Shown: positions 1 to 11,607, counted from the stretch's first letter. The stretch: DNA of 64,000 nucleotides from Erythrocercus mccallii (GCA_013397435.1 VZRG01000858.1:136081-200080); one strand, 5' to 3'. The notes: generated by a model from the sequence alone, not told the origin. Program-made: numbers and translations.

Positions 1-655
1 TCAGAGCAGAGCCTGCTCCATGCTGTGCCCCTCCCTGCAGACACTGACAGGCACTGAGGAGGTTCCCTCTCAGGGTCTCCTCTCCACGATGGACGGGCCC
101 AGCTCCCTCAGCCTTTCCCAGAGCTGAGGTGCTGCAGTCCCTTCCTCATCTGTCCCCTCTGCTGGAGCCGCTCCAGGAGCTCCCTGTCTCTCTGTGCTGA
201 GGATCCCAGAGCTGGACACAGCTGGACTCCAGCCTGGCCTCCCCAGGGCTGAGTGAGGGCAGGGTCACTCCCTGACCTGCTGGCAGTGCAGCTCCTGGTG
301 CAGCCCAGGCTCCTTTGGCTGCCTTGTCCCCAGGGCACTGCTGGCCCATGCACAGCTCACTGTCCACAGCAGCCCCAGGTCCTTCTCTGCAGAGCTGCTG
401 CCCAGCAGGGCACCCCCAGCCTGGGCTGCTGCCTGGGCTCTTCCTCCCCAGCTGCAGGAGCCTGCACTTGCCCTTGTTGAACTTCAGGAGGTTCTTTCTT
501 CCCTGCCCATCTCTCAGCCTGTGCGGGTCCCTCTGAGGGGCTCACAGCACCCTGGGGTATCGGCCACTGCTCCCAGCTTGGTGTCATCAGGGAACTTGCT
601 GAGCAGGCACTCTGTCCCAAACTTCCTTCCCTGTACTGCAGGTCAGGGTATTGGC
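1..655 (-). mobile_element. CR1 LINE fragment, antisense, degenerate ORF2 end
   Basis: The minus strand reads as the C-terminal part of CR1 ORF2 (reverse transcriptase). It shows the pattern VQLWDPQHRE in one frame and ELLERLQQRG in another, so at least one frameshift separates them. The plus strand shows typical antisense CR1 phrases such as cccagctccctcagcct, gcacttgcccttgttgaact and ttggtgtcatcagg. It is cut by the left edge of the window. Decayed and non-functional. Confidence 0.9.
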
Positions 656-3600
656 ATCTGCTCTTCTCTCTCATCTGCTGTGGAATGCATTAACAGACAA
701 TTAAACAAGACAAATCTGCTGGATCTGTAAATCTGAATTTGGCAAGTCCAGAGATTGACTGGAAGCTCTGCTGCTTCTGACATCCAAAATGAATTTGTCA
801 CCTCGCTGTACAGCACTCTGCTTGCTCACAGCCCTCGGCCATATGAAGTGACACACTCTGATGATTTATGGGCCACCACAAACGTTTTTTTCTTTTCAGT
901 AGGAATTGTTCTCTCAGGCATTATTGCTATGTGACTGAGGTGTGTGCAGAGGTTTCAGAGGGTCCAGGATTTACTTGGAGATTGGGACATGCCCTAGGAA
1001 CTGCAGGTAAAGAACAGTATTTATACATCAGGTGATTTTTTTTTTTTTAAGACATTTACTAAGCCTGGTTGAACACATTTTCCCTAAATCCTTTAAGTTC
1101 ATCTGGCTGGTTTTTTGCCTGGATTTTGAAGCAGGCAGGGCAAACCTTCATCTAGCCCCAGAGCACTGTCCAGGGTGCTTAGACATGAACCATCAAGCTA
1201 GGGTAGAAGATATGAAGGCAGTTCCTTGTGTGAGACCTCTTGTTCTTTTTGCCCCCACTTCATCAGAAAAGCCAAAAAAAAATGGGGCACACCTCATTCA
1301 AGCTGTGGTGGCTGTGGCTGGTACCTTAACCTGAGTAGTGAAAGCAACAAAACGTGTGGGGAGAATTGCTGTGAAGGGAGATGCTGGCCATGAGTTTGGT
1401 TTTCTTTCCTACAACAAGCAGAGAGTTGGGAAAGGGATATGGGTGCTCACAGCCCGCTGGGACACTGCTCCTGTGTTTTCCTGCCCATAACTCTCTGCCA
1501 GTGGGTGGAAGCTGGGGTGTTGCTGAGGTCACTGTCATGCTGAGGGAGGCCTCCAGAGGCTCAGATATCCTTGTGTGAAGTGGTGGATTTAGGAGGACGC
1601 CCCAAATGAGTGCTGGCACAGGCTACTGGAGTGAAAATGTGGGAGTGTGACTTCACGCTGTGGTTTGAATGGCATTAATATATGGCATTAATGTGTAATA
1701 TAACCACAAACCAGGGACAATCGCCCCTGGAGAAAGTGGGTTCTGCCATATCAGCTCAAGTGCAGAAACTTTTAGTGTGGTTTTGTTGACTGGCTGAGTG
1801 ATATTCCCTCGAGTGACTGTGATTAAGTGGAGATATATCTGTGACAGCTTCAAATTAATGAGGCAGAGCAGAGAAATGAGGCCTAGGGATGGCATTTTCT
1901 TTCTAACCTGGTCTAAAAGCCTGTTCTCCATCCCAGAGGATGCAGCTGCAGCTCCCTGCCTACCCTGTGGATATCACCTGAGAGTTTGAGCTGCTGCCAC
2001 ACACACACTGGTCACCTGCAGATGTCTGTGCATGCAAGCAGGGGCTCTGCAGAGATGGAGGCTTTTGGGGGGGTGAGGAGCACTCTCTAAATAGTCATAT
2101 TTCCTGGAAGGAGGCAGCACAGGCTGTGAATTGGGTCTGTTCCCAGAGCATCTTAACTCACAAGTGATTAGATGTTAATTATTATGCAATAAATTACTTG
2201 ATAAATGAGTATTCTTCACAGCACCTATTGTGCCACATGACATCAGCTAAACTGTGTGGAATACATGTAATTACTGTCACAGAAATGTAATTATGGCTCT
2301 CCCCCACTCTCAAATTCTTGTGTGTCCATCAGCCATGGCATGTGCAGGACCAGGGCAATATGCAGACAGTGCCACCCTGCACCACCAGACACTTTTCCCC
2401 CACTTCCCAACCTGCTTTCAGTTTTCCAATGAATGTCAGGATTCAATAGACAGGAGGCAAAAAAATCTGTCCTCAGTGCATTAACTGTGTCTCAGTGTCA
2501 GGCTTAAAAGCACCCTGAAGTTAATGTTAAGCTCTCATAGTTAGCCTTAAAAGAGAATATTAAAAAAACTCCTACTGCACACACTGATTTCATCCCAGTT
2601 TTTAAGTGTTTTTGCTTTATAAGGCTTCAACAGTTAAAGCCCCAAGGAAGGGTGCATTCTCCTGCTGGAGTACTTCAGTCCAAAATGTTTTTGCAGTGAC
2701 CTAACTTTGTGGCCCTGAAGAGGGAGAGAGGTGGAGTCTCTTAACTGAGATCATCAAAATATTTGTGCTGGTATGTGCATTTTAGATCTGCCCTTGAAAT
2801 TATTCAACTTAGCCGTGCCTTACTTTGTTTTGGGCACTTGAACTTTAATTTTTCCCTCTAGTTCTTGTTGGTATGACTTGTGCCAGTTGACTGTGGGGGT
2901 CTGTAATTGTGGATTTGGGTGTTTTCAGCTGCTTTTTGGGAAATGCAGGGGTCTGGCTTTGCTCAGAGGTGGAAGGAGAAATAGGGATGGAAAAAAATAT
3001 CTGCACGTGACTAAGTGCAACAGTTTGAACTTAATCAGCCAAAATGGCTCTCTTAAGGGTGGGTTGCACATGTGAAAGATATATTGCAGTAAAGATGTGC
3101 TAGATTATGCCAACAAATGTGGGATAGCAGGAAGCTATCCAGGATAATAAGCACTAGATATTACAAGGGGGATTTCTCACATTGCTAGCAAGGGGAAAAG
3201 CTGCCCTGCCTCTCTGCTGGCTGAGAACACCATAGAAGATATTTCCAATTGTTTTTTCCCCCTAAAAGGATCCAGGCAACAGCATCCATGTGCATGCTGC
3301 TGTCAGCAAAGCCAGTGCCTCCATTTTTCTCAGTCTGCAGCTCCCACTGCTACAGCAGCAGACAAACCAAACTGTGAGCACTCCCTGAACACAACCCCAA
3401 AAAGCCCCATTTACGTGTCTAACCCATCAAAGCCACGCAGAAGGGAGAGCAGGAACAAGCTTCAGAGTGTTAATGATGTAGAGTAAATGGGTGGTAAATA
3501 ACAGGGCTGTCACTGCAGGGCTGCTGGAGCACTGAGCCAGCAGCTTGTGCCTGTTCTGCATACAAACAGCACCAGGATTGCTGAGTAGCATGTGCCTGGA

Positions 3601-3789
3601 AAGGTGCCTGATTCCCAGAAAGTGTGGGAAGATCTGTGTTCTGGATGTCCTTAAAGCACTGCATAACTTCTCTGAACATCCTGACCGCCCCCTCCAAGCT
3701 AAAGAAGAGTAAGAAATTCTTATTTTGCTTTTACAAGCCCAGATGGTTTGTTCAGCAGGGAAATGGGCAAAGCTCTTGCTGAAAAAGGC
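656..3789. other. Intergenic, no gene seen
   Basis: AT-leaning unique sequence with no ORF of recognisable content. A stretch at 2155-2300 is dense in TAAT/ATTA homeodomain-type cores (ttaattattatgcaat, catgtaattactg, tgtaattatgg) and could be a conserved regulatory element; this is a guess from motif density only. Confidence 0.6.
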
Positions 3790-4096
3790 GGGGGTCAGTC
3801 CCTTTTCCCAGGTAACAAGTGCTAGGACAAGAGGAAACAGCCTCAAGCTGTGCCAGAGGAGGTTCAGATTGGATATTAGGGCAAATATTTTCACTGAAAA
3901 GGTGGCCAGCAGTGGGACAGGCTGCCCAGGACAGTGGTGGTGCCATTGTCCCTGGAAGTGTTCAAAAACTGTGCAGATGTGGTGCCCAGGGACATGGGTC
4001 AGTGGTGGGGCTGGCAGTGCTGGGTTACCAGCTGGACTCCATGATCTCAGAGGCCTCTTCCAGTCTTTTCCAGTGATTCTGTCACTCTCTAATTGA
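3790..4096 (+). mobile_element. CR1 LINE 3' end, sense
   Basis: Matches the terminal coding and 3' part of CR1: cccaggtaacaagtg, gaggttcagattggatatta, caggctgcccagg, ctggaagtgttcaaaaa, and a tail near tgattctgtcactc. One frame contains the ORF2 C-terminal signature SLKLCQRRFRLDIR followed by a frameshift. An old 5'-truncated copy. Confidence 0.92.
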
Positions 4097-4652
4097 AAGT
4101 TGTACTGAGGAAATGCAAACACAGGCCAGTGCGTCCCACCCTACTCACACCTGTTGGGTTGCTTTGTTGCAAGCAACGTTTAGAAACAAATTGTTCTTTC
4201 AGTGCATCCTAAATAAACACTCAAAGGATTTTCCTTGGTTGGGTTTTTATTCTTATTATCCAATCTCCATTATCACAGTAATATTTCATGCTTCTGAAAA
4301 AAAAGTCATATTCAAGAACAAAGCAACCCACAGCTTTTCTTCATTTCAGTCTTTTGTGTCCAAAGGCCGTCCTTAACTCCATAACTGAGTTTTTATTGTG
4401 TCACATTTCACTGTCTCTGACTGCAGCCAGCCTGGCTAATCCTTTTGCTGCTGCCTTATCAGTATTTCCTTAAAAAAAGACATTGTCCTTTTATTATCAC
4501 CTTGACACCTACTCCTGAGTGCCTGGTGGGGTTTGAGATTATTATTAATTTTTTTAATGCAGTTTTGCTTAGGAAAAAGGAAACAGCTTCAAAATATTTC
4601 CCACCCTATGTTTTTATACATGTTTTGCTAACCATGATAAATCATTTGGAAA

Positions 4653-4720
<68 letters not shown>

Positions 4721-7700
4721 GAGATAAAGAGATTTAGGTTCCTCCAGGATTTTCAAAATTAAGATTTTCAAAGACTTGCTGTTCACCTACTCCCAGCTGC
4801 TTTATAAAAAGAAAATTTGTTGCATTTCTGGTAATTTCAAATTGAGGTGTTTTAAAAGCAAACAACAAAAATCAAATACAGAGCTCTTCAGCTACATATT
4901 TTAGCTGTTGACTGTTACATTTATGTACTGTAGAAGGTACTCAAGTATCTTGCTCTTGCAAGCTTTAATCTTGTGACAAATTTTGTATTTCCTGTGCAAA
5001 AGGCTGCAGGGTCAAAGGCCAAACAAAGAGAGGAGAGATGTCCATGCTAAAATCCTTTCTGTGAATGAAACAGAGTAACTAAAAGTGCTCAAGCATTTTT
5101 TCCTGGTTATTTTACTTGGGAACAGCATGAGGCCTTACCATTGTGAATATAGAAGGGTCTTTTTTATCCCTTAAAGAACAACAGTGCCTTATTTCAGACT
5201 GCAGGAACTCCTGCCCTCATACTGGATGTTCAAGGCAGCTCTCAAGGAAGTCGTGAGTACTTCCCAAATTCACCAGGGAAGCCACAGGCCTTGGCACAGC
5301 TGTTCTTGCAGCTACCTGCCAGATTTCTTCACTTCTGCCTACAGTTTCTCTGCTGTGCTCATGTCTCTTGGCCAGTAAATGCTTCCCAGGGACTATATTA
5401 CTTTCAAACCTTGGGCTATCTGAAGAAGAAAAAGTGCTTTTTTTTCCATAAGAAACTGCAAAAGTTGCATGTATTTAATGAATGTGGAACTGTGTGCTGT
5501 AGGCTGCTGCTTAGCTGGGGGAATAACATTTCTGCTGAATCCCTGAAGATTTCAAGCTAGTAATTTTTCACATTTATTTTCCTTTAATAAATTCTTTCCT
5601 TCATGTACCCAGGGGCGACTTTGGTGGCACCAATCATCAACACACACATTTTCTCTCAGTGTTACACTTCTTGAACCTATTTATTCCATTATAGTTTAAA
5701 TTCTTCTTGCTCTTATCAGCTGACCCTTGCATACAGCTTTGCCTGCCCCCTATAGCAAACCTCTATTATCCTTGCTTTATTTGAAGCACTGAACAAAGTT
5801 CTTTTTAATTGTTGCTATCTGACCTCTTTCCTGGAGAAACAAAATTTGTTTTTCAAAATAAATGATCTCTGCAGCCTTTCCCAGCTATCAGCCATCTTCT
5901 CAGACTATGTAATGATGCCAATTCTACCTGCTTCATTAACTGTTTTAAAGATCCACACTAAGTCAAGTCCAGTTAATAGGAGACAAAGACAAGAGTGAAA
6001 TGTATGATCTCATTCCTCTGGGTGCAATTCTTTCAGCAATTGTGAAGAGAGAACTGTTGATATGGAAAGGTTAATGCTGTACCTTCTTTTTTATCAGTTG
6101 TCTGCTTTCTATCAAATCTATGTCTTATCTTGTGTCTGCTTTTTCAGATCTGCTTAAGTAAGGTACACACTTGAAGCCTCTTCTAAATTTAATTTCTCCT
6201 TCTTGAAAGTCCCACAACTATTAAAAAAAGAGAAATCCTTTTACAAAGTCTATTTTAGACAAGGGACACTGGCCAAGTTCAGGTATTAACCATTTGCCAA
6301 CTATGCCCTTGATCACAAAATACTCTAATCTTCAAATGGATCAGTAACATAAAATAGAGCATTTTAAGATAATGTGCCCATTCCTGATTTCTTTTATTCA
6401 GTTAAAGGAAATATATTGGTACAAATTTCCCTTAAAATTGGCTGTTGGCCTTTCCTGACAGTAAACGTCATGAAATAAAAGAACTGATGTCTGTTCCTAG
6501 GCTTTAGCCACTCAAAGATCTTGATTGTGAAGGGAGAGCTGCTGGTGGCCATCTAGAGCATCAAAAAAAACCATTTTGGGGTGTTCTTGGCACAAACTGC
6601 AGCGTGGCAGAAAGCTGCTGTTGTACAGCTTGCGTTCAGAACATCTGGATGCTGCTCAGTGAACTCCCACATGTTTCCAGTGGTTTTGGGTTCCTTCCTT
6701 TCATTTTGGTTTCCATCTGTTCTCTAGAGGAGAGGAAAACCACCAACCCCCCTCGCTGCCCAAATACTTGCTCTGCTGAATCTTAAATTCTCACGTTCTG
6801 CTTGTGTATTTTTTTCCTGCTTGCTTGATGTCTCACCAGTTCTTGGGAAATCTGGAAACTGAAGGGAAGCTTCATTGTGAAATTAAAACTGGTAATTATA
6901 AAATTAAATATAGACTAGCAGATCTGTTAGGAAGCCTGAGCAGAGTGTAGGTGGAGATCTTGTGTTTATCAAATATGCTGCTGAAGATTTACCTCACAGG
7001 CTGGTTTCTACCTTTAGCATTTCCAAACAACTCTACTTCTAACAGTGTTTTTCTTAATTCTATTTCCCTCTCCTCCTCCCCATCCCCAAAGATCTGTGTC
7101 CTTGTGTCTTTAGCTCCAGACAGTTGTCTTGCATGGCAATTTGGTCTTCCAAATGCATCATTTCTTTACCACTAAAAGCAAGGATTTTGAGTTATACCTC
7201 ATGGCCTTAGCCTGCAGGCCAGTTCCTTGTTGCCAGCATTGGTGCATGGTTGACTTTTTCAGCTTCCTGTACTTGGTATTAAAAACCTTCCTTCAGCCCT
7301 GTTTTTAGCATTCTCCAGTAGTGGAACTGTGATTGACATTAAAAATATGTCCAGTGTTCCCCTTGCATCAGTTAAAAATGGTTTGACAAGGATTTTCTAA
7401 TGCTGGAAAAGTATTTTTGAAATGATGTAACTTCTGCTTAAATCTCACTGTCTCCCTCTCAGGCTCTGATTACAGGGCTCTAAATGTTTCATATTAACTG
7501 TTAAAAGACACTCTTAGAGAAATCCTCTCATACTGTGCAAAAAGGCAATCCAAGCAGGTAGTTTGCTTAAAAACAGAGGGATATGTGCTCTGATAACATA
7601 TGCTTTATAATAATGAAATGAATAAGCAAACAGTGTAATTCATTGTCCTATTATTCACGGATTGAAAGGAAAATTAACCATTTTGGTAAAAACAAAAGCT

Positions 7701-8539
7701 AATGCCTTTTTTTTTCCCCTTGGGGTTCTGTAAGCTTTAAATATTCAACAGCTTAAAGCATAATGTGTCTTTTTCATGTTAGACTTGTCTTCCTTCCAAT
7801 CCTTTGAGCAGCTTGCATGCTTGTGCCAGCTTTCAAAACTGACAATTCTCACCCTGCTCAAAGGACTCAAAGAATTCAGATAAAAATTTTTTTTTAACGT
7901 TTGATCTCCATCACTCCTTGACAGAAAAAGTGAACTTTTAGCCATTACCAAAACTGCAGAAGAGTCTAGAATTTAATACACGTAACAGGAATGAGAGAAC
8001 CTTGGTATTTGCCTTGGCTTGGGGAAAAAAGTTCTGCCTTTCAGTGACGTAAACCTCTTTTTTAATGGCTATAATTTTGTTACTGCTCTGTCTGGGAAAA
8101 TCACACCACACAGACTTGATAGTTAGAACTGGAACTAAGCCAAAGGAAATGAGCCTAAGAGTTTTGTGGAATGAATACCTTTGAAATTACATGACTAGTA
8201 TAGCAGTAAGGAATTTCTAAGTGCTGGAATTACCTGGAAGACCATCTCTCAAAGTGTAGTCTTTGTTCACCAACTTCTTCTTGAGCCTCAAGAGCTCTTG
8301 GGGCTTTTGTTTTCCATTTGGTTTTGGGTTGGGTTTTTTTTTTCCTAACTGAGGTATCAGACATTAAATATGTGCAGCATAAGTGGCAGACAGACAAAAC
8401 TGGTACCAACACAAAAAAAAAAAAGTGTAGAAATGATTTATTGTAAACAAAAGAATGTTGTGCAAACAGTGAGGAAGAAGGCTTGATTTTTTTAAATGCC
8501 AGAACTCTGTAACATGTAAAACTCTCCAATCATGTTTGT
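4097..8539. other. Intergenic, no gene seen
   Basis: Apart from the (AAAG)n tract at 4.65 kb, this is AT-rich unique sequence without recognisable genes or transposons. The stretch 7540-7700 is AT-rich and non-repetitive and has several homeobox-like and GATA-like cores; conservation cannot be judged from one genome. Confidence 0.6.
4650..4722 (+). repeat. (AAAG)n microsatellite, about 17-18 units
   Basis: An uninterrupted purine tract of aaag units with a short imperfect end (gagagataaagag). It explains a spurious Lys/Glu/Arg-repeat ORF. A mirror-symmetric purine run of this length can form triplex DNA and is probably length-variable. Confidence 0.98.
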
Positions 8540-8739
8540 GCTATAGACAAGGGCAAGGTGGGGAATCTGTATGAGATTTTCAGTGAGACTGCCAGGAATT
8601 CTGTTTTACTGTTGTTGCCTTTGGTCCTGACCTGATCCACCATTCCTCATCCCATACTCTTAACTACTTAGACACATATGAATTAAAAGTATGGCAAAGT
8701 TTTGATTAAGTCAGATATTCACGGAAATCTCAAGGTTTT
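8540..8739 (+). repeat. Direct repeat, copy 1 (left of TMEM17)
   Basis: About 200 bp starting gctatagacaagggcaagg matches 13102-13314 in the same orientation at roughly 90% by eye, with small indels (the other copy has about 14 extra bases). Flanks differ sharply on both sides. I do not recognise the sequence; it may be an uncatalogued or old interspersed element, or a local segmental copy. Confidence 0.9.
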
Positions 8740-8856
8740 CTTCAGTAACAGTTCACGAACAGTCCACTCAAGTCAGAAATGCAATTGGCTTTGATCTTCC
8801 TTGCAGAAAGAAGCTCCATCCTCTGAGGTTCAATGTTGCCTCTTGAGCAAGATGTA

Positions 8857-8862
8857 TTTATT
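8857..8862 (-). terminator. Likely TMEM17 polyadenylation signal
   Basis: AATAAA on the minus strand (TTTATT on plus) lies about 120 nt downstream of the TMEM17 stop codon. If used, the 3' UTR is short and ends roughly 10-30 nt further left. Another TTTATT occurs near 8435-8440 and could give a longer 3' UTR that runs through the 0.2-kb repeat. Confidence 0.5.
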
Positions 8863-8979
8863 TAATACCTCCGAGGCAAGCAGGCAAAGAATGAAATGGC
8901 ACCCGAACTGTGGCAACATCGGACCGAGCTCTGTTACCCGCTGAGCCCTCGGGGTGTGTTCTCCAGCCAACCCTGGGCT

Positions 8980-9270
8980 CTACCAGCCCCGGGAGCCGCT
9001 CCCCGTGGCCGGGCTGGGAATGCCGGGCCCGGGGTGCTGCTCCTCCAGGCGGTGGAACTCCGTCAGACGGAAGCGAGTGGCCAAAGTGTTCACCATCCTC
9101 CTCAGGGTGAAAAAGGCCGCCACCACTTGGAAGGAGAGGAAGGCGGCGAAGATGATGTGGACGGCTCGCTCCAGAGAGTGGATTTGCAGACCTTCATTGA
9201 ATAGCAAGAAGAGAATTACAGGCAGCTGCGGGAGGAGAGTCAGGAGCCAAAACCCAGCCAGCTCAGGCAC
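8980..9270 (-). CDS. TMEM17: TMEM17 coding exon 4 (membrane segments 3-4, C-terminus)
   Basis: The acceptor ctgttatag| precedes GTG (Val123, an internal codon, not a start). It encodes residues 123-218: VPELAGFWLL, the FLLFNEGL loop, AVHIIFAAFL and FQVVAAFFTLRRMVN, then a GC-rich, low-complexity tail ending GSGSRGW and TAG at 8982-8980. The body matches the family closely; the last 20 or so residues do not resemble the human tail as I recall it. Confidence 0.95.
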   Translation of the reverse strand: MPELAGFWLLTLLPQLPVILFLLFNEGLQIHSLERAVHIIFAAFLSFQVVAAFFTLRRMVNTLATRFRLTEFHRLEEQHPGPGIPSPATGSGSRGW

Positions 9271-11607
9271 CTATAACAGGGAGACATCACCTATTAAAAA
9301 CCTGACAGCTGGGATGAAAAAATCCAAAATCTTGTGAAGGAAACACATTTCTTATTAGTTTTTCAAAAGCCAGCACATAATGCAGAAAGGCAAAGTGAGG
9401 TGGCTTCATATTTTCATATCCTGTGTTTTTAAAGGTACTTATATTTTCTGACAGAACAATTTTAGGGAGTGAGAGAGCTCTCTTCTGAGGGAAAACTATT
9501 TGGAATTCACAAAACTAAGTGGAAGCCCATGCCAAGGGAATAGAAGATGCAGAGTGTAACTGAAGAGGAATAACCATCTCCTCAACTTAAATCTCTTAAA
9601 TGAAATGCCTGCCAGTAATGTTCAACTGCCCAAAGCAGAAATTCCTGCAGAAATCACTATGTACATCTGGTAACTTACTTTCTCCAGGAGATTGCCCACA
9701 TATCCCAGGTAGAGTCGAATGAGCTCTGTCAGAGAGACCAGGATCATGATGGTCACCAGGATGAACTTGTAATAATCTGATAAGGCTGGATACTGGAGGG
9801 GAAGAAGAAAGGAAAAGTTTTTTTCCATGCTGTGATTAAATGAAGATAGCTCTGTGCTACTGTCAGCTGACAGTAGTGGCATTCAAACATTCCTGAACCT
9901 CCAGTTTCCATGAATTCCCAAACCAATGTAAAAACCTCTGACTCCAGTGAGCTGTATCCCATCCTAGGACTGTTTGATGTAATCCACATTTACAAACCAG
10001 CACTTTCCTTCCTTCTCACCTTCAGGTAGAGGATGGCAACTGTGACAAGCCACCAGAACGGGAAGAAATAAACATTGAAATAGAGGGACATCTGCAGTGG
10101 CAAACTGGAAAGGATTTCACAATCTGCACAGAGAGAAAGAATATTTTATCACAAATTATGACAGGAGGATACTGCTCCATCTTAGCTTCACGCAGGGCAG
10201 TAATTTCACTCTTCTCAGTCAAATTAAATGTTAAGAAAAAATTTTTTATTTATCCAGAGGAAATCTTCACACCCCATCTGGAGTTACATCATTTCCTGGA
10301 ATCCAAGGCACCTTTTGGTTCCTGGAACAGAGCACTTGCATCATTTAGTCATATATTCAAGTTGAGTGTCCAATTGTTGATTGCCTGGTGGCTTTTAGCT
10401 TGCTCTACCACCTCTGATTGAGGCTTAGCTCAAGCCAGCTGCTAGAGAGAGGCTTGCATAGCCCACTCTTCATTTTCAACCTTTTATTTAAACAGACACT
10501 TGGATGGAAGCCAGTAATTTGTCTGACTCTTAAGAGAGAACAATTTCAAATATGTGTCAAACCAAAGCTCATCCTCTCAAGTCTGTAGAGAACAAAATGC
10601 ATTCACACAATGCAACACGGAGAAAAGCAAGTCTCAAACTCCAACATGTGGGCAGTAAATTCTGTACTTACAATTTTATAATAGACCTACAAGGTCAGAC
10701 TTAAGGAAAAAAATACTTAAAACCAGAGAAGCCAAGATTTCTAATTTCAATTGTGATCACAATGTTTAGGTACATTAAAAGTTTCCTTGACATGGCATTG
10801 CTATTTATAAATTCTGTGCAAGTTCTAAAACTGTGTTTGGATGAACGTTTAAGCAATATAAGCTAATTCTAATTAATTTTTCTAACCCTAAATTAAATTA
10901 ATGCTTATTTGCTGGGATTGCTAAAACTAATGGAGAAGCCAGACAGTATTGCAATGGCCAGTTGCTATGGCAACTCACCAAGATATGTATGTGTAAAACT
11001 GAATTTTTGAAATCCTGATGTCCAATCATTTACAATTGGTTTCAGTGGATTGGATACTAAATACGAGTATTCTCCAAACAGGAAGCTGAAAAGAAAAAGG
11101 ACTAAAGACAGAAGCTGTTTGTGAAATGTCTGATAAATGGAATGAAGAACTAGTAAACGTTCGCAGCGTCACTACACAAAGGGAGCGGGAACTCCCGTCT
11201 TGAAATAAGAACGTCTTTTTGATTAGCTTGAGCGGCTTAGAATGGATTTATCGGCTTTTCTGTGCAGCCGTACTGCGTGCATTTCCAGGCCGCTCCCGCT
11301 TCGGAAAGGCCGCGTGTTGGCCCGCGAGTCCCACCGGCGATCACCGCCACAGGCAGCCTCAGTAAAGACAGAGCCGAATAAAGACAAAGCCGCTGCCAGC
11401 GCTGCCCCGGCGGCTGCCGGGCCCTGCCCCGGCTCCGAGGCCGCGGCCCCGCGCTGTACCTGCGCGGTAGCCGGGGAAGCCCGGCGGGGCTCGGGGGACA
11501 TCGCGGAGCGCGGTGCGGGAGCTGTCGGTGAACACGGAGCTGCTGAAGGAGACGAGCCGCCGCCGCAGCGCCTCGGGCAGCCTCGGCGGCCCCTCAGGCC
11601 GCGCCAT
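8980..11607 (-). CDS. TMEM17: TMEM17, transmembrane protein 17 (complete, 4 coding exons)
   Basis: TMEM17 is a tetraspan membrane protein of the ciliary transition zone, where it works with the MKS/B9 complex (TMEM231, B9D1, B9D2 and others) to gate membrane proteins into the cilium and support Hedgehog signalling (family knowledge). Coding exons on the minus strand are 11607-11460, 10123-10020, 9792-9679 and 9270-8980. All introns are GT-AG and the phases join exactly (148+104+114+291 nt = 218 codons plus TAG). Hydrophobic segments lie near residues 60-83, 92-117, 124-147 and 157-178. Recognisable family motifs are LPLQMSLYFN, DYYKFI, IRLYLGYVGN, PELAGFWLL and FQVVAAF. The mammalian protein is about 200 residues; this one has a longer arginine/proline-rich N-terminus and a Pro/Gly/Ser-rich C-terminal tail unlike the human one as I recall it. 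The start at 11607 was chosen because the family N-terminus begins there; an in-frame Met 43 codons upstream is less likely. Confidence 0.95.
9679..9792 (-). CDS. TMEM17: TMEM17 coding exon 3 (second membrane segment)
   Basis: The acceptor is cccctccag|TAT and the donor is AAA|GTAAGT. It encodes residues 85-122 (38 codons, phase 0 at both ends), with DYYKFILVTI and IRLYLGYVGN, the most conserved block of the family. Confidence 0.95.
10020..10123 (-). CDS. TMEM17: TMEM17 coding exon 2 (first membrane segment)
   Basis: The acceptor is ctctctgtgcag| before 10123 and the donor is AAG|GTGAG at 10020/10019. It completes codon 50 (GAT) and encodes residues 50-84, containing LPLQMSLYFN and the aromatic-rich FFPFWW stretch of membrane segment 1. 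The 104-nt length restores frame exactly after the 148-nt first exon. Confidence 0.95.
10961..10974. promoter_or_regulatory. RFX X-box in TMEM17 intron 1
   Basis: GTTGCTATGGCAAC is an exact match to the 14-bp RFX-family X-box consensus (GTHNYYATRRNAAC), a near-perfect inverted repeat. RFX factors drive many ciliary genes, and TMEM17 is a ciliary gene, so a regulatory role is likely. It sits in intron 1, about 490 bp past the end of exon 1. Confidence 0.75.
10979..11085 (-). other. Candidate hidden exon inside TMEM17 intron 1
   Basis: A long pyrimidine tract followed by cttttcag| (before 11085) and a strong donor, TTG|GTGAGT (10979/10978), bound a 107-nt segment. One frame through it is open (35 codons, including GEYSYLVSNP), but that frame does not fit the phase left by exon 1. 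Splicing it between exons 1 and 2 would put a TAG after nine codons. It would therefore be a non-productive (poison) exon, an alternative untranslated exon, or chance. The X-box overlaps the donor, which may explain part of the match. Confidence 0.3.
11460..11607 (-). CDS. TMEM17: TMEM17 coding exon 1
   Basis: Encodes residues 1-49 plus the first base of codon 50. It begins with ATG GCG (MARPEGPPRL) and ends CAG|GTACAG at 11460/11459. It lies in the CpG island and is very GC-rich. It includes the conserved pattern F-S-x-x-V-F-x-D-S-x-R-T seen near the N-terminus of vertebrate TMEM17. The -3 base is T and +4 is G, a moderate initiation context. Confidence 0.93.

Noticed and set aside
3427..4122. 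Minus-strand ORF of 231 codons
   Set aside because: It lies largely antisense to a CR1 3' end and has no recognisable domain.
4445..4762. ORF with a Lys/Glu/Arg repeat
   Set aside because: It is a direct translation of the (AAAG)n microsatellite.
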